A DNA stretch of 64,000 nucleotides from Theocolax elegans. Its lineage: Eukaryota > Arthropoda > Insecta > Hymenoptera > Cerocephalidae. Shown here in pieces: positions 1 to 14,406 of the stretch; the stretch's first letter is position 1; every line of letters begins with the position of its first letter. The notes under the pieces were generated by a model that was given only the letters and a program-made list of their open reading frames with translations, was not told where the DNA came from and did no database searches. The stretch lies in assembly GCA_026168455.1 (NCBI GenBank), contig CM047431.1, forward strand, positions 57,742,910 through 57,806,909, given 5' to 3'. Both the position numbers and the translations under genes were made by a program.

Positions 1-1022
1 ACTTACTCAATTCTTTAATGAATAAATAATAATTTAGAACAAAAGTCGAGATCATGAGAAATTATTACACTGGTCAGTTACTAGGACAAACCTCGATAGA
101 GCGTACCAAATAATATAAACTATATTTTTAATAAAAAAAAGTATAAAGCAGCAAAAATATATTGTTTAATATTGATTATAGTACATTAAAAATTATGTTT
201 ATGCATTTTTTAGATGTTATAACTAATAAATATATCCCAAATCGCCTTAAGCGTGCACGCGAATTTCTTAGCAAATCGTTCAGAAAATCCGTTATTTTAG
301 TATTCTGAACATCATTAGTCAAATATTGATTTTTTATATAAACTAAAACAAAACCGACATAAAACTTTTTTTCGTTTAAGCTAACGAATATTCAAAGTAT
401 TTAAATATATTAAATACGTTTATAAGTCTGCTCTTATAATTTTGCAAAACGTAATTTTTCATTCGTGTCCAGCATCTGGGACTTGTTAATTGGTACTTTA
501 CCTTAATCTATATCACGATATTACGATTTGGAGCTAATTGCCACCAATGTTTTGTTTGTATTACATTCATCACTGTGAAATATTAAATGGTGGATCTATT
601 TTCAATTTACGAGATGTAACTACGTTTGAATATTGTTTACTTACGATCGAGATATATTTTATATATTAACGAACTAATCAAGTATTCACTTATTCATTTG
701 TACATTTTGCATGGTCTCAATTTTCATCGTTATAATCGTGTTAACCTTATTAAACGACGCGACATTTTCAGTACAAAATCGACCTTTTCAAATCTCCGTA
801 TTTATATGTGTGTATAATATATATATAAACACGAAGATTGGTGCATAACCGGTATTTAATGAGACCGTGTGCAATCGAAGGAATTATTATATAAAATAAT
901 GTAATTCCGCAGTTTGTTCAAAATATGACCTAAGTGACATGCTTTATAATTATTATATTATTTATGTAAAGTTTTAAGCAATTTATATTCTTATATGCGA
1001 TTAACACATTTTTATAACTCCA
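1..1022. other. AT-rich non-coding DNA, probably iRhom intron
   Basis: I see no open frame with protein-like composition and no plausible exon. The stretch precedes the first iRhom exon visible in the window, so it is probably intron or upstream DNA of that gene. The missing N-terminal iRhom exons must lie mostly to the left of the window. Confidence 0.5.
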
Positions 1023-2101
1023 TACACTCTAAACCCTAATCTGTAAAAACGACGTTAGAATGTTTAAATTCGTGATTTTACAGTTTTGAAAAGGTTAAAA
1101 TCATAAAATTACACATTAGAGTAGGTAAAATACATAATTTACACATTAAGCAATGGAAATTGTGATATTTACAGATTTGAAATGTGTAAAATATGAAATT
1201 TACGGCAGTGAAAAGTGCGAAGATTCGGCGACTAAATACAAAACTGTAAATTCAAGATTTTACATTTACCAAAAGAGTAAAATGGTAGAATTACACATCT
1301 GAAAAGTGCAAATTGTAAAAATTAAATGTTTCAAAAGCGGAAAATGTAATAGAAGGAAAAAAATAGAATTTAACTCTTTTATAAAGGTTAAAAGTACCTA
1401 CTCATCTTACGATTTGGAAAGTGTATATAAATCGTTTAAAAAACCGTGGTAATAGTTTCTCAAAAATAAAAATTTGTTTATATATATAATAAGAGTTAAT
1501 TTTAACAGCATAATTGAAATATTGTATGTATTTGTGGTGTATAAGAATCGTTTTCGCAATAGCCTAAATATTAATTTAGGTTATAATTCTTCTAATTAAA
1601 ACCCTCTAATTATATTCTATTGTATATAAATAAACTTTTATTATTTTCTTCTTTCCAAGAAGTTGAAAATCTAATATTTATAGATTTAAATCAATGCACG
1701 AGATTTTACAGTTTTCCGTAAGATGAGTACTTTTAACCTTTATAAAAGAGTTAAATTCTATTTTTTTCCTTCTATTACATTTTCCGCTTTTGAACATTTA
1801 ATTTTTACAATTTGCACTTTTCAGATGTGTAATTCTACCATTTTACTCTTTTGGTAAATGTAAAATCTTGAATTTACAGTTTTGTATTTAGTCGCCGAAT
1901 CTTCGCACTTTTCACTGCCGTAAATTTCATATTTTACACATTTCAAATCTGTAAATATCACAATTTCCATTGCTTAATGTGTAAATTATGTATTTTACCT
2001 ACTCTAATGTGTAATTTTATGATTTTAACCTTTTCAAAACTGTAAAATCACGAATTTAAACATTCTAACGTCAATTTTTACAGATTAGGGTTTAGAGTGT
2101 A
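1023..2101. mobile_element. TA-flanked foldback element with about 390-bp arms
   Basis: The left arm (about 1025-1411) and right arm (about 1717-2099) are near-perfect reverse complements, differing by a few single-base changes. A spacer of about 300 bp separates them. The tips read CACTCTAAACCC and GGGTTTAGAGTG, and each is flanked by TA (1023-1024 and 2100-2101). A TA target duplication is typical of Tc1/mariner-class insertions. The arms are built from loosely repeated units of about 25-30 bp around GTAAA/TTTAC. No transposase frame is present, so this is a non-autonomous element. Its superfamily is inferred from the TA flanks only. Confidence 0.85.
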
Positions 2102-4296
2102 GAAAAATAGAAAGACTTTCGTTTTCTTGGTGGTTCTTTTTGGTACGACACCCCTCCTCTAAATATTCATATATATTTTATACCAATAAGCGAAGGAGGA
2201 GTCGATTGAAGAACGTATTCTTTACTTATTGTGTTGCTGACAAATAGCTCCAAAACGCTCATATCTTTTTCTTTTGAATTTTATTTATACACATTTATAG
2301 CGTTTTTGTACTTAATAGTCGTTTTATCATTAGTTTTAATTTAGTTACCAAGTACAACATTTTTATGCGTATATATTTATTTATTATATATTTATGTGTA
2401 CACATTTGTATGCATGCATTTATTTAATCTCACGTATCCTAAATTATATATGTTAATTTATTAGCAGTTTAATCGACATTATTACACGGAAAAAAAAGTC
2501 AAGTAAAATTTATCTAAGCCTTATCGGTTAATTTTATTACACATATAAATGCAAGTAACATTATTTACTCCTGTGATTTAAATAATTTTACTAAAGTCAC
2601 TCAACCGCAACTTTTACATCAACGTAATTTCAATAACTTACTATAATTCAATATTTTAATATAAATAATAATTTATTATGCGAATACTTAATATCTTTTT
2701 AAACTTATTAAACAAATTTTATTAATTTGTAATATAACTGTGTTAATTTACTTATAATAAACTGTATTAAGATTTTCGAGCATTTTGACCACTTACAACA
2801 GGATATACTTCAGGAATCGAGTCATCGAATTGATTAGAATTTTAAAAGTATAACAATGAAACGTGATTTCAGTTCAGTAAAATCGAATATCATTAAAAAA
2901 ACATTACCATAAAAATGATGGATTTGCAACTTAATTTATTGTAAAAAGTTAAAAATTTTAGTAAAAAGCATATGTAAGAATATCATTTATGATTTTGTTA
3001 TGTATAGAATTTAAGTAAGATAATGTTTTATTGTTGAGCTTATTCGATGAAGTTGTGTAGCTGAGGTATATATAAATTATGCTAAAAAATGCTGGGCATG
3101 AAGTGTCATAATTGATACAAAAAAAACTTGCGTTGCACATACATTAACTAAAAACTTGTGTCTTTGTTTGAGAAGTATTTTTAATTACTACGCATACTAT
3201 TAACCATTTATAATAAATTGTGCAAAAATTATTCTATTTTAATCCTGGCTTATCATATCAAACGTGTTTTACAAATAACTCAATGTCTTTTTGTTCGAAA
3301 AGTAAACTGTGTTTATTTTGTAAAATTTTAGATTTAAATGAAAATATGGAAATAACTGTAAAATTAAATACAATATTATAATAATTTTGCTTTAAACTTT
3401 TGTATGGTGGTACACTTAATGTTTTAATATAATAAAATTGCAATCCTTTATATTTTTTCAATGTAATTAATCGATCGGTTTTACAAACCCTGTAATTTTA
3501 ATTAATTTTAAAAATTGTTAAAAAGTTACACTTCTAAGTAAAATTTAGAAAATTAAACTTTAATTTTTTTAGATAGAGTATTAGTAAAATTTACTCACAC
3601 AATGTCAGAAATATTTATTTAATTCGTTATCGGACAAAACGACATAGTATTTAATATTCGTATGCATATATACGTTTTACTTATTTTTTACAAGAATAAC
3701 AGGGTTATAGAAATAAAGTTATGCAACAAAAAATTCTTTAAATATAATGTATATCAAATTTTTCCATAATTATTGGTTTTTTCAAGAATGAATGCAAATC
3801 TGAAAATTGAAATATCGTCGGAAGATATTCTCATAATAATTGCACCTATTCTTTGCATAAATACAAGATCTTTTAGTTTTTCCATGTTTTTCTGAAATCC
3901 TAACATGTAGGAGAAAAAAATTTTTTTTCTGTTTCGACCGCAATCTTGGATTTTTAATGTTTGGCTATACAGCAAAATAGTGATTTAAAAAGAATGTCTT
4001 AAAGAATGTACGTGTTTTCACTATTTTCATAAAAAAACATTTTTTTAAATTTGTGAGTTAAATTATTCGAAAAAGCACTCCTAAAAATAATCAAAAATGA
4101 ATAAGCGTCAAAATTACTCAGTATGCCGTTTTGCCCATCAATTGGTTAATCACTTTGGATATCTTTTTCACATTGGTATAAATTATACTCAAATGAATTC
4201 TGTAATTTCCTAGTTGACTTTTCTTTCCGCGTATATAATTAGTAACGATAATTTACCGTAAAAAAGTAGTAAAATTATTATAACTTTGCACCGAAG
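2102..4296. other. AT-rich non-coding DNA upstream of iRhom exon
   Basis: Nothing gene-like could be supported here. Open frames on the minus strand near 2958-3140, 3258-3461 and 3754-3975 have low-complexity composition, no splice context and no family resemblance. The region is probably intronic to iRhom. Confidence 0.5.
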
Positions 4297-7121
4297 AACA
4301 CGATATCAACGTGGAAAAAGTGGGGTCCAGCCGACAGTGGTCCCGGTGGCCGTATCAGCGGCTCGGTATGCGGTCTCGATCCGAAATTTTGCGACGCACC
4401 AGCGAGCATCGCCCCGTACGAGTGGCCCGACGATATCACCAAGTGGCCCATTTGTCGCAAAGTCAATCCCTTCAGTCAACGATTCAGGTAAGTCTCCGTT
4501 TCCTCCTTGCTCCAACCAGTTCGAGATTCAAATTGACATCGAAATGTACCATTTAATCGTTACAGGAGCAAAGAGAGCAACACCCACGGAAACGCCAATT
4601 TCCCCATCGGTCGGTACAAGGACAAGATGGCCGAGCACATGGTGTGCGAGGTGATCGGTCATCCTTGTTGCATCGGGATCCACGGCACTTGTCGTATCAC
4701 GACCAAGGAGTACTGCGACTTCGTTCACGGGTACTTTCACGAAGAAGCGTCACTTTGCTCCCAAGTCGAGTGCCTACACGACGTATGCGGCATGATACCT
4801 TTCCTCCATCCTGAGTGGCCCGATCAATTTTACCGGCTGTTCACCACCACTTTTCTTCACGCCGGGTCAGTTTTCTTCACCTACTATTTATCTACAGCTA
4901 ACCTTCAACTACGAAAAAACGAGCTGTCTTGATGAAAGCTAACTAAACTCTCGCAGCCATTCAAGCTTCGACTTCGAAGTCGGTTTAAACGTCACTTTTT
5001 TAAATAGACTCGAGTTAAATTGAAATTTCGAATTGTTTTTCCGTTATTTTTCTCGTTATTGAAATGTTTCGCGAATCGTCGTTCTGGATTTATATACATA
5101 ATACGACAAAATTACTAATACTTACATTTAAAACAAAATATTGTTACCGACCGAGCGAAATATCTTAATTATATTATATGTTTATTTAGCAAAGTCTACT
5201 ATTATTAGTACAAAATTAATAACAGAAAATGTCCAGTTATTATCTAATTCTTAGAGAGTGTTAAGTTCTTTCTAAAAGTGTAAATCGTGAGGGCTTGAAT
5301 TTTACTCGCTAGTAGTGACTTTCACTCCCTCGCAGTTGTAGAAAGAAAGATGTATTTTTTTAATCTAAAATATCAATTTCTTGAATTGCTTTTGTGCTTT
5401 TTTTTCTACATCTAACAATTAACCATCATTCTATTCATGAATTCCATATTTTGTATTTTAAAAAATTATTACAATTTTGAACGTTTTTAAACGCAGGGAG
5501 TGAAATTTTAACTCTATCTATAAATATAATGTAATTACTCTTATATTGGAGGCCTTTTTCAAAATTTATGCTCCTTGAAGATTAAACAAATTAATGCTTA
5601 CAAGAGAACGTATAGAGACCGTAATTATTGACATGTACGAGTCTTTTGCGTTTAACTGTTCTTTACATTTGCAATTTTATTTTTACATACGCAATACGTT
5701 CAAAATAAAGTAATGAATAATCAGAAACTATTAGAGGTAAGATAAGTATATATTTTAAATTTTTCAAAAAATTATTATTGAAGTAAATAATAGAAATTCA
5801 TTGTTTGATAAGAAACATACATAGAAAAATTGTAGTATTGTACATTTACCGAAATTAGAGGTTATATTGTTTAAACCCTATTTATTTTCATACTCAACTG
5901 TAATATGGAGAAAATTTTAGTTAGATTTCACGTACACTCATATTTTTATTAACTACCATTATTATGATCGTTATTTTAAAATTAATAATTTTATTATATA
6001 TGTATATGGGTCATTCTCTGTAAGATCAGTCTGCCAAATTTTTTTCTTATCCAATATTTTTCAATATTTTTTTACATAATTTATAAAGTGTTTCCATATA
6101 TATCCAATATATCTGAATTTTTTTGTCTCTCAATTTGCGTAAATTATCGTCCTTTTCTGATTATAATTCATTTTTTATGACTTTTACCCCCCTAATGAAT
6201 ACAGCCAAAAATTGTAAAAATGGCTACTTTGTTTTTAAGCGTCTACCACTTTGGCATAAAGTAATATGAAAATCTGAAAAAAAATATAGAGAATCACCGA
6301 TATATATTATAATCATTACCAGGAAAATAACACTTGGAAATTTTGCTCGATCGGTAATAATCAGTTAGGTTAGCCTGTTGTATCTAAAAGTTAGGTTAGC
6401 CTGTTGTATTAAAAAAAGTAACGTGGACTATCGTTTTTCAGAATCCTGCACATCGGCATCACGCTGTTCGTTCAATACTTCCTGATGAGGGACCTGGAGA
6501 AGCTGACGGGTTCGTTGCGGATAGCGTTGATCTACTTCATCGGAGCCCTGGCTGGTAACCTGGCTAGCGCGATTTTCGTACCGTACAGAGCCGAGGTGAG
6601 CGGAGTGGAGACCAATTATAATTTGTTGATTGCACGTAAATGTAAAATATAACGATTGACTCATCCGATTGTCTCATTGAATTGTAAAGGTTGGCCCAGC
6701 CGGTGCTCACTTTGCACTCCTGGCAACTCTGGTCGTCGAAGTTTTACACTGCTGGCCAATGCTGAAATATCCAAGGCGCGCGCTGACCAAGTTGATCCTG
6801 ATCCTCGTGGGTCTACTGCTCCTAGGGGTGTTACCCTGGGTCGACAACTACGCACACTTGTTCGGTTTCATCTTCGGATTCTTGGCAGCTTACGCCCTGA
6901 TGCCGTTCATCTCGTTTGGCCACTACGATCGCCGTCGGAAGATCTTCGTCATCTGGATATGCCTGATCCTGATCGTCGGTTTGTTCGGGCTCCTGCTCAC
7001 CTTGTTCTACAACGTCCCGATGTACGAGTGCGAGGTGTGCAAACTGTTCAACTGCGTACCGTTCACCCGAGACTTTTGCGCCTCGCAGAACATTAATTTC
7101 AAAAGGGAGGAGCCGGTATGA
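4297..7121 (+). CDS. rho-5: Inactive rhomboid protein (iRhom / rhomboid-5), 3' part
   Basis: This is a polytopic ER/Golgi pseudoprotease that controls trafficking of EGFR ligands and, in mammals, ADAM17. Exons are about 4297-4487, 4566-4865, 6442-6595 and 6690-7121; phases join exactly and give about 358 residues. The family-specific cysteine-rich iRhom homology domain is clear ([58 protein letters not shown]). The rhomboid core follows, with [14 protein letters not shown] and LRDLEKL-like segments, then [19 protein letters not shown]. Active rhomboids carry GxSG; here it is GPAG, so the catalytic serine is replaced by alanine and the preceding position is proline, the iRhom signature. The second catalytic position, H in NYAHLFG, remains. 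Donors include a GTCAGT after 4865. The acceptor at 4297 is uncertain because its pyrimidine tract is weak. N-terminal cytoplasmic exons lie upstream and were not found. Confidence 0.94.
6363..6409. repeat. Two tandem copies of a TTAGGTTAG-containing unit
   Basis: The sequence AGTTAGGTTAGCCTGTTGTA occurs at 6363 and again at 6389, a 26-bp period, about 30 bp before the acceptor of an iRhom exon. It contains one TTAGG-like unit per copy but is not a telomeric array. Confidence 0.7.
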
Positions 7122-8504
7122 CACACGGGGCCGCGGCCACCGGTCGAGCGCGCTGTGCAGCCCTTCGGCCCCGGACTCTACCACGCTCGTCTCTTGCTCC
7201 TCCTCGGTTACTCGCGGCGATTCTCATCCGTCACTCGTTTCCTCACCTCGACCACTCTTTCGCGCTCCAAGTTACCTTTTATACATTTTTCCTCCTATTT
7301 TTTACCTTAGAGACTGTTGAGCCGAGATTATCGGGTCGCAATTAACCTACCGAGCAATCGCTGCTGATGCTCCTACTAGTGTCTGTGAACACCCTACGCC
7401 GAGATAACTGTCCGGTATCGTTTACTCGAATATCTGGTTACTAACGTTACGACCGGTTGATTTCTCAACAACTTCACTTTAGATTGTTCGACTATGGCTA
7501 CTGAATATTTACTGGTTCATCTCAAATGAATCTCGTTTCATAAATTCTAACCAAGTCTATAAGGTGGTATTCGCGACCGGACTTTTTTTTCACACCAGAG
7601 GGTTTCCAAGAGCAATATGTCAGTTGCATTTTTCCTTGGCTCTTCCATATCAAATAGTACATTACAATATAATACTTTACCTATTTTTTTATTTACAATT
7701 TCTTTTATTTCTATTCATCGTTCAGTCAGAACCAATCACATTGAAGTACTTTTACTTATCTTAAATCAACTATTTTCTTCTCGTAATACTGAAGAACTAA
7801 CTTTTCTTTTTCTTTTAAATATTTATCGATCAACGTAAATTCTAATACGACATTGACGATGACAATTCGCCAAAACAAAGACATAATTTACACGTTTCGA
7901 ATATTCCAATGCGATATGTGTATGTTTCCAACAACTCGCGAATCCCGTTTAACGCTATACAAAAGACATTCAATTCGATATTGGAAGAGCCAATCAAGAC
8001 TGAAAAATTGTTGCAATTAACGAGCTCAGTATTGCTAAAGCTATATCCGACCCAAAATCCACCGTTGTCAAAAATATAATAATTGAATTAACGAAATATT
8101 AAATTAAAATGTGACATACTCGGAAAAAGATGCACGACGACGAATATATAGACGTAGAACTAAATCTTTGACGATCGTTTAATTTTTTTTTGAAAAAGTA
8201 AAAAAAAAACAGATAAACTGCCCGACCAGAAAGTCTCTGCTTCGACTTTTCTTTGCTATACTGCCAAATTTTACATTGATTCGAAACTTGAGGAGTAAAC
8301 AAAAAAAATGTGTAAAAGAGAACTTGCGGCATCGGAAGAAGTAAAAAAAAAAAAGAACAAAACAAGAACGGAAGACACTTGTCAGCGCTCGACAGAGAAA
8401 CAATGCCTTAAAAACCAAAAATAAAAAAAAAATGAAAAATAATCAACCCAATTGGAATGATAAATAAATAAATAACGAATTGTGATTCGTGATGTTCAAA
8501 AGGA

Positions 8505-8512
8505 TGTAAATA
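8505..8512 (+). promoter_or_regulatory. Candidate Pumilio response element
   Basis: TGTAAATA matches the PUF consensus UGUANAUA and lies about 1.4 kb after the iRhom stop. A second exact copy is at 8797-8804. They matter only if this tract is transcribed as 3' UTR. The octamer is expected by chance fairly often in AT-rich DNA. Confidence 0.25.
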
Positions 8513-9029
8513 TTTCTTAGATACGTTAACTATGTGGTTATGTACTTACGGACAAAAGAGGGGAGAGAAAAATAGAGAACAAACATAAATGCATTACGAC
8601 TTGGGTACCAGGGATCAGTGATCGGAATTCCTGCGATAAATCGAAACAATGTCCCGCAGAGTCACCCACGACTCGAAGGATTTCGAAGTGAACGAAACGA
8701 GAAAGTTGTGTGTGTGTATGCGTGAAAATGCGCGTGTTTGCGTGCGTGCGTGCGTGCGTGTGTGTGTGTGTGTGTAACTGCAAACGACGCGAAATTTGTA
8801 AATACGCGCCAGCGCGCATACGCGAGATATATAAAAGGAAAACGATGTGAAACGAAAGAGAAAAATTAATGAATAAAACCTGAGGATTCTTGTTACATAC
8901 CATATATATGCATACCTACATACACACACGCTCACGCACATATATATGTGTAAATGTATGACAAAATGATCCAGCTGTAAGCTGATGAGAATGTGACGCG
9001 CGGGTGTAACATACGTGAGATGTGTGTAT

Positions 9030-9063
<34 letters not shown>

Positions 9064-12000
9064 TTTACAAAAAAAAGAAAGAAAGAAAAACGTATAGGCA
9101 TCGACTCGATACGTTTGGGACGAAGGAAAAGTGGATTCCTCAGCGAGTCTAAAAAACTTTCGAAAGAACACATGAGCACGGTGATCTCGATTGTGCATTT
9201 TTTTTATAGAACATTGTGAATTCGAAGATTGTAAGTAAGTAAGTAAATAAATAATATAAGTAAATAAATAATTGTGCGTTCAGGCGTGATTGTACAATGC
9301 GAGCGAAAGTGACACGGAGAAGATAAAGAAGAAGCAGAAGAAGAAGAAGAAGAAGAAGAAGAAGAAAAAAACAAACAAATATTGTATAATTATATATCAG
9401 AAATCTTAATCAATTTTTCTGCGACTGTATATACGGATTAACGATAAACAAAAATGGAGATAAATTAATAATAATAATGATTAATGAATAATAATAATTA
9501 ATAATTAATAATGATAATGATAACGATAACGATAAAAGAAAAATTACGATTAAGTACGTTACGAGAGGTGAAAGCACGGAGGATATGGTATTAGCGATTC
9601 GTAGGTTATCACGCACAGACATAAAAAAAAGAAAGAGAGAGAGAGAGAGAGAGATAGAGAGAGAGAAAGAGATTAAAGAAATTCGAAACACACAAGTACA
9701 CGCGGCAACGTCTTTTAAGAATTCCCATTAAACAAGAAAAAAAAAACAAATAAATATGAAGAATAATCATACTATAATGTCGTGAATGTGTATTTTATTA
9801 TAAAAGAAAATGGTAAAAAGGAGAGAGAAACATGCGTATCTGTATAATAGTGGTACGTAAGCTGCTTCGTCGAACGCGCTGGGTCCATCTATTCAAATAG
9901 TTTTTTCCTTTAAATCTAAATCTTCGTTCGTTACGTAATAAGTCATACTTACTTGGTATTAATAAAAATGTTTCTCTTATTTTTTAAGAGGGTGGCAGCC
10001 TCAATTTTATCCTTTGTCAATCTACAATATCGTGTAAAATATGACATTAACAAAAACAGCAATGGATATTATTTATGGATAATATTTACTATTTTTTAAC
10101 AATTCATTACCAAAATTTTATATCGTTTCGAATATATTAATCTCAAACTGTGGAAAATTATCGTATAATTTCAAAATAATCAATATTTTTAATACATTAT
10201 TATTAAAGGAAGATTTTGATTTTATACCGATTTTATTTAATTTTTGACGTTTATAACGTAAAGAAGGTAAAAGATAAAAATTACATTCTGTCGATTTCAA
10301 AATTGTTTTTTAAAATAATTATTTGCAAAATTTTGCATAATAGATAGAATCAACGTTAAAGGAATATAATTTGATCAATACTCAATACGAATGAACTATA
10401 TTTTTATTATTTATACTTTAAAATTGTATTCCGTAACATGTTGTTAAATGTTCAGTATTAGATAATCGGTTTGTTTAGTACGTTAAAATTTCAAGAAGTT
10501 AAAGATTTTGAACGTTAAACGAGTATTTGTCAATTATTTAACACGTTGTTAATAAAACTTTGTAGAAACGCTAATGCCAAGAATGTTAAACGTGTGAACG
10601 TTAAAATTTAATTATCAATCGATTTTTCTATAGATACATTTTTTATTTAAAACACACTATAAAATTGTTCCGAATAAAAATAATTATTAAAAAGAATTTC
10701 GATAAAATGAAAGCTGATTGATTTTTAATTAACAAGATTGATACATTTTTTTTTATTTACGTTTTCACGTATAGTGTTGCGATTAGTTCGTCGGCGACGA
10801 GGACGCTCAAATCGTTCGACGAAGCAAACTGCAAAGAAAAAAAAAATAAGGTACGAGAGGAATCAATTGTGCCACGAAAAAAAGCTATTCAAAAGCGAAT
10901 TCTCTAGTGTTTTTACTCTTAGAATCGTCATTGTTGAACAGGTCATATTGGCTGTGGTCCGTCAATCGTGTCCGTAAAATGCGCTAAAGAACAATACAAC
11001 CTTCCCTTTTTTTCTTTCATTGTATATCACTTTCGTTTGCCACTGTTTAACATCGGTCAAAAGAAATTGCACCGAAAAAAAACAACGATATTTGCTTGAA
11101 ACTAACATTTCATCGATCTTTCAATTAAAAATGCTTTTATCGTCAATAAACAAATTTTTTAGTTCTGAACGAATATCTTTATTTAGGACTATTCTTTACC
11201 GAATTTTCTTTCAGTGCGTATAGTGTGCGAGCCGAATTACTGACGAAAAAAATACAAGTTTTGTATAGTAAAAAAAAATAAAGGAAATTTCGACGAAAAA
11301 AAAAACGAAGAAAATAATGAATTTGTTGATAGAGCCTTGAAACGAAAGTATATAACAAAACAAAGACTTGGAAGTTGGCGTTAAGGCCATTAACACATAT
11401 ATAGGTACAGATTTTAGTAGAATTATCGTTTGTCAATCGCCGATTTATCGCAAAGTCCTCTTTTGGCGCATTTTACGGACTGGAACACATGGATTTATGT
11501 GCTATCCAGAAGTATAATTATATTCGCTGAACGAGAAGCAGCAATTTTCCAATTTTTGTTAATTATCGCGCTTTTTTATTTTTCGTTATTCACGACCACC
11601 TTTCGTTTCCAATGAAAATTCAACATTCAACACACATATATATACATATACATATATATATATATATATATTTAACGCAAAACAAAAAATTATAAATGAA
11701 GTAGAGAGAAAAAAAGTAAAAATTGTACATTATTCGGTAAAACTGCGTTTCGTTCACACATACATAAAAAGAAAAGAGCTGCGTGTGTGTAAAATAATGC
11801 TGTAATCGCACAGGTGGCGCGAAACACGAATATATTATATATCATTTACAAAGGACCCGTTATTGATAAAAAAAAATAAAAATACACGAAGATTCGTTAA
11901 TTTTCCTCGCGAATATTATAGTTGTAATAAACGCTTGTTTTAAATCTATACGTTTAATGAAAAGAAAGAAAGAAAGAAAGAAAGAAATAATAAAAAACCA

Positions 12001-14350
12001 AAGTGTCATGTATTTTTCTCGATGTTTACGTTTGAAAGATGCCAAATATCAAATTTAAAGTGTTCATAATAATGCGAAAAGGAAAATTTTAATCGAAGCA
12101 ATATGTATCTCACACACACACCGGTATCATTTTTTTTCCCTTACATTCGTTGATTTACGTTTATAATTCTAGAGCAGGATTATCAGTGTAGCTGGTGCAG
12201 TAACGTTACGATTACAATATTACCTGGGCTTATTCGCCGAGCGAGTGGCTTCGATTAAACGTTTTATTATTCGTCTTCACAAACGGGAAAAAGAGAAGAA
12301 GAAGAAGAAGAAAAAAAATAGTGAAACCATACAATTATACGCATTTTTCACTTTGTACCTTGACGACGCGAATGAAAAGAAAAAACAATATGAATATGAA
12401 GTATATAATTGACGAAGAAAATTAATGAAAGAGAAAAAACAGAGACACACACACACAAACATAAGCTATTACCGAAATGTATTCGATGCAATGTGTATGT
12501 ACCGCTATGTATCAATCGATCGGACGAAAGTAAAAGAAATTTCGAGGAAAGAGATAAATAAATTATCACTTGATATTGTGATAGGGTCAAACAAAAATTC
12601 GTAGACTGTTGGAGATTTAAAACAAAAAAAAAGGCATACCGATCGAAGATAAGTGAAAAAAAAAAAATTATAATAATTGACCGAGAGTTACACCGAGTAT
12701 TGTTATTTATTGTAAATGTGTCAGATACGAGGTGCGTAAAACTGCGGGCTGCGACGAATAAATTGAGAATCTTTGATACTTCCATACCAATCGCAACGAC
12801 GTGGAATGTTCACGCTTTTTCTAACCTTCGTGGTTCATATTTACTTTACTTTCCACATTATAGTCGACGTATAAAATTTATCAATTTTCAGCAATTATGA
12901 AATGAATTGACTGGTTGGCGTTCGTACACGTTATTGAATTGTTCATTATTCTCGTGCCGTCTCGATTAAAATTTCCTTGTACATATTGTAACGAAAAAAA
13001 AGTGTCGAAAACAAAAATGGACCAAGTGAAAGGCGTATATGAGGTGCACGTGTAAACCTGACCGAAGAGACTTAAAAGAAAAAACAACATGATAAAAATA
13101 TTAAAAGAGAAAAAAAAACACGAGTAATACGAAAGATTATTTGCCAGTGTCGGTGACGTCGAGCACGGTTTAGAATCATGTATAATTACAGAATATAGTC
13201 ATTATTAAATAATCGTAAGATTCGAACGATCGTGTAAGCATGCTTGTCGGAGGGATGAATATAGTATTGGTCATACTGCGCGATTAGCTATGCGAAATTT
13301 ATATTTTTCGTATTTTCCATTTGTACCGCCGATTTAGTTTGACTGACTTTGCGACAAGTGAAAATTTTTTTTATAAAAACATGATTTTGTATACGTTTTT
13401 ATACTTTAATTACTGATAATTTGATTTTTTGTTACATAATTTTAAGGAGACAAAATTAAAAAAAATTATTCTACAACTTAGAACTTTATTTTAATTAATT
13501 ACGATTCTTCGTACTATAATTTTTTAGCATAATGCACTTATCAATTTGAATACGTAAATTAATTCACAAAATTATTTCAAACCGTTTAAAAATTCTGAAA
13601 AGCAGATAAATAACTTTTTCAATATATATTTTAAATATATATATTTTCTTCAAATTCGGTTACACCTAAATAAATTAGAATCACGATTTATTGTTATTTA
13701 GATGTTAGAATGTTAGATTAAGTAGTTCCCGATTGCTTTTATTAATTTAAATTTTCTCAATGAAGATATCGTAACGAATAGCCACGGTATACTAAAAATT
13801 ATGGTACAGAGTTGTTACAATTGATTAAAAAAACTTATATTACAAAACTAATTAAGTTACTAATACTAACAATACAATTAATTAAAAAAATAAAGAAATA
13901 CTTTAAGTAATCGTGGTAAATACTTATTCTTTTACTTTTAACTCAGGCTTGTCCTTAAATAAATATACATCAGATTTATTCTCTCAGCCGAAAGTGCAGA
14001 AGAAAAAAATTCATTTATCTATACAAAGCAAACGATTGATTATAAAATAAGTGTAACCTTCAAATTTCGAAGCTTGCGCGCATTTACGGCCTTTAGATAG
14101 ATCGCCGTGATTTCTAGCGTCGAGACGGAACGTGAAAAAAATAAATATATTCAATTGACAAACAAGGGGCAAAGAGAACTAAATTTTTATTATTTCCGGA
14201 AAGTATAAGACTATGTAAAATATGACAAAAAAAAGAGTGAAAGATAAAGTAATAATATAATAAAGCGAATATTCCACAGCGTTAGCTATAGGTATTATTT
14301 TTCTGTATCCCTGTATCTATACGAAAAAAGTACTATACATATAACGTTTA

Positions 14351-14363
14351 AAGAGAGAGCGAG

Positions 14364-14403
<40 letters not shown>
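14351..14403. repeat. GA dinucleotide microsatellite
   Basis: A GA/GC-interrupted purine run is followed by about 22 uninterrupted GA units. It is a simple sequence repeat in non-coding DNA. Confidence 0.9.

Positions 14404-14406
<3 letters not shown>

Noticed and set aside
626..817. 63-residue plus-strand frame
   Set aside because: Composition is that of random AT-rich DNA, with no start context or splice partner.
4286..4654. Alternative-frame ORFs over the iRhom exons on both strands
   Set aside because: They overlap the correctly phased iRhom exons and have no family resemblance; they are shadows.
6363..6409. Telomere-like TTAGG repeat
   Set aside because: Only two copies of a 26-bp unit are present and the TTAGG units are not tandem, so it is not telomeric.
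8538..9198. Minus-strand frames rich in HTHTHTH
   Set aside because: They are translations of TG/CA microsatellites, not protein-coding sequence.
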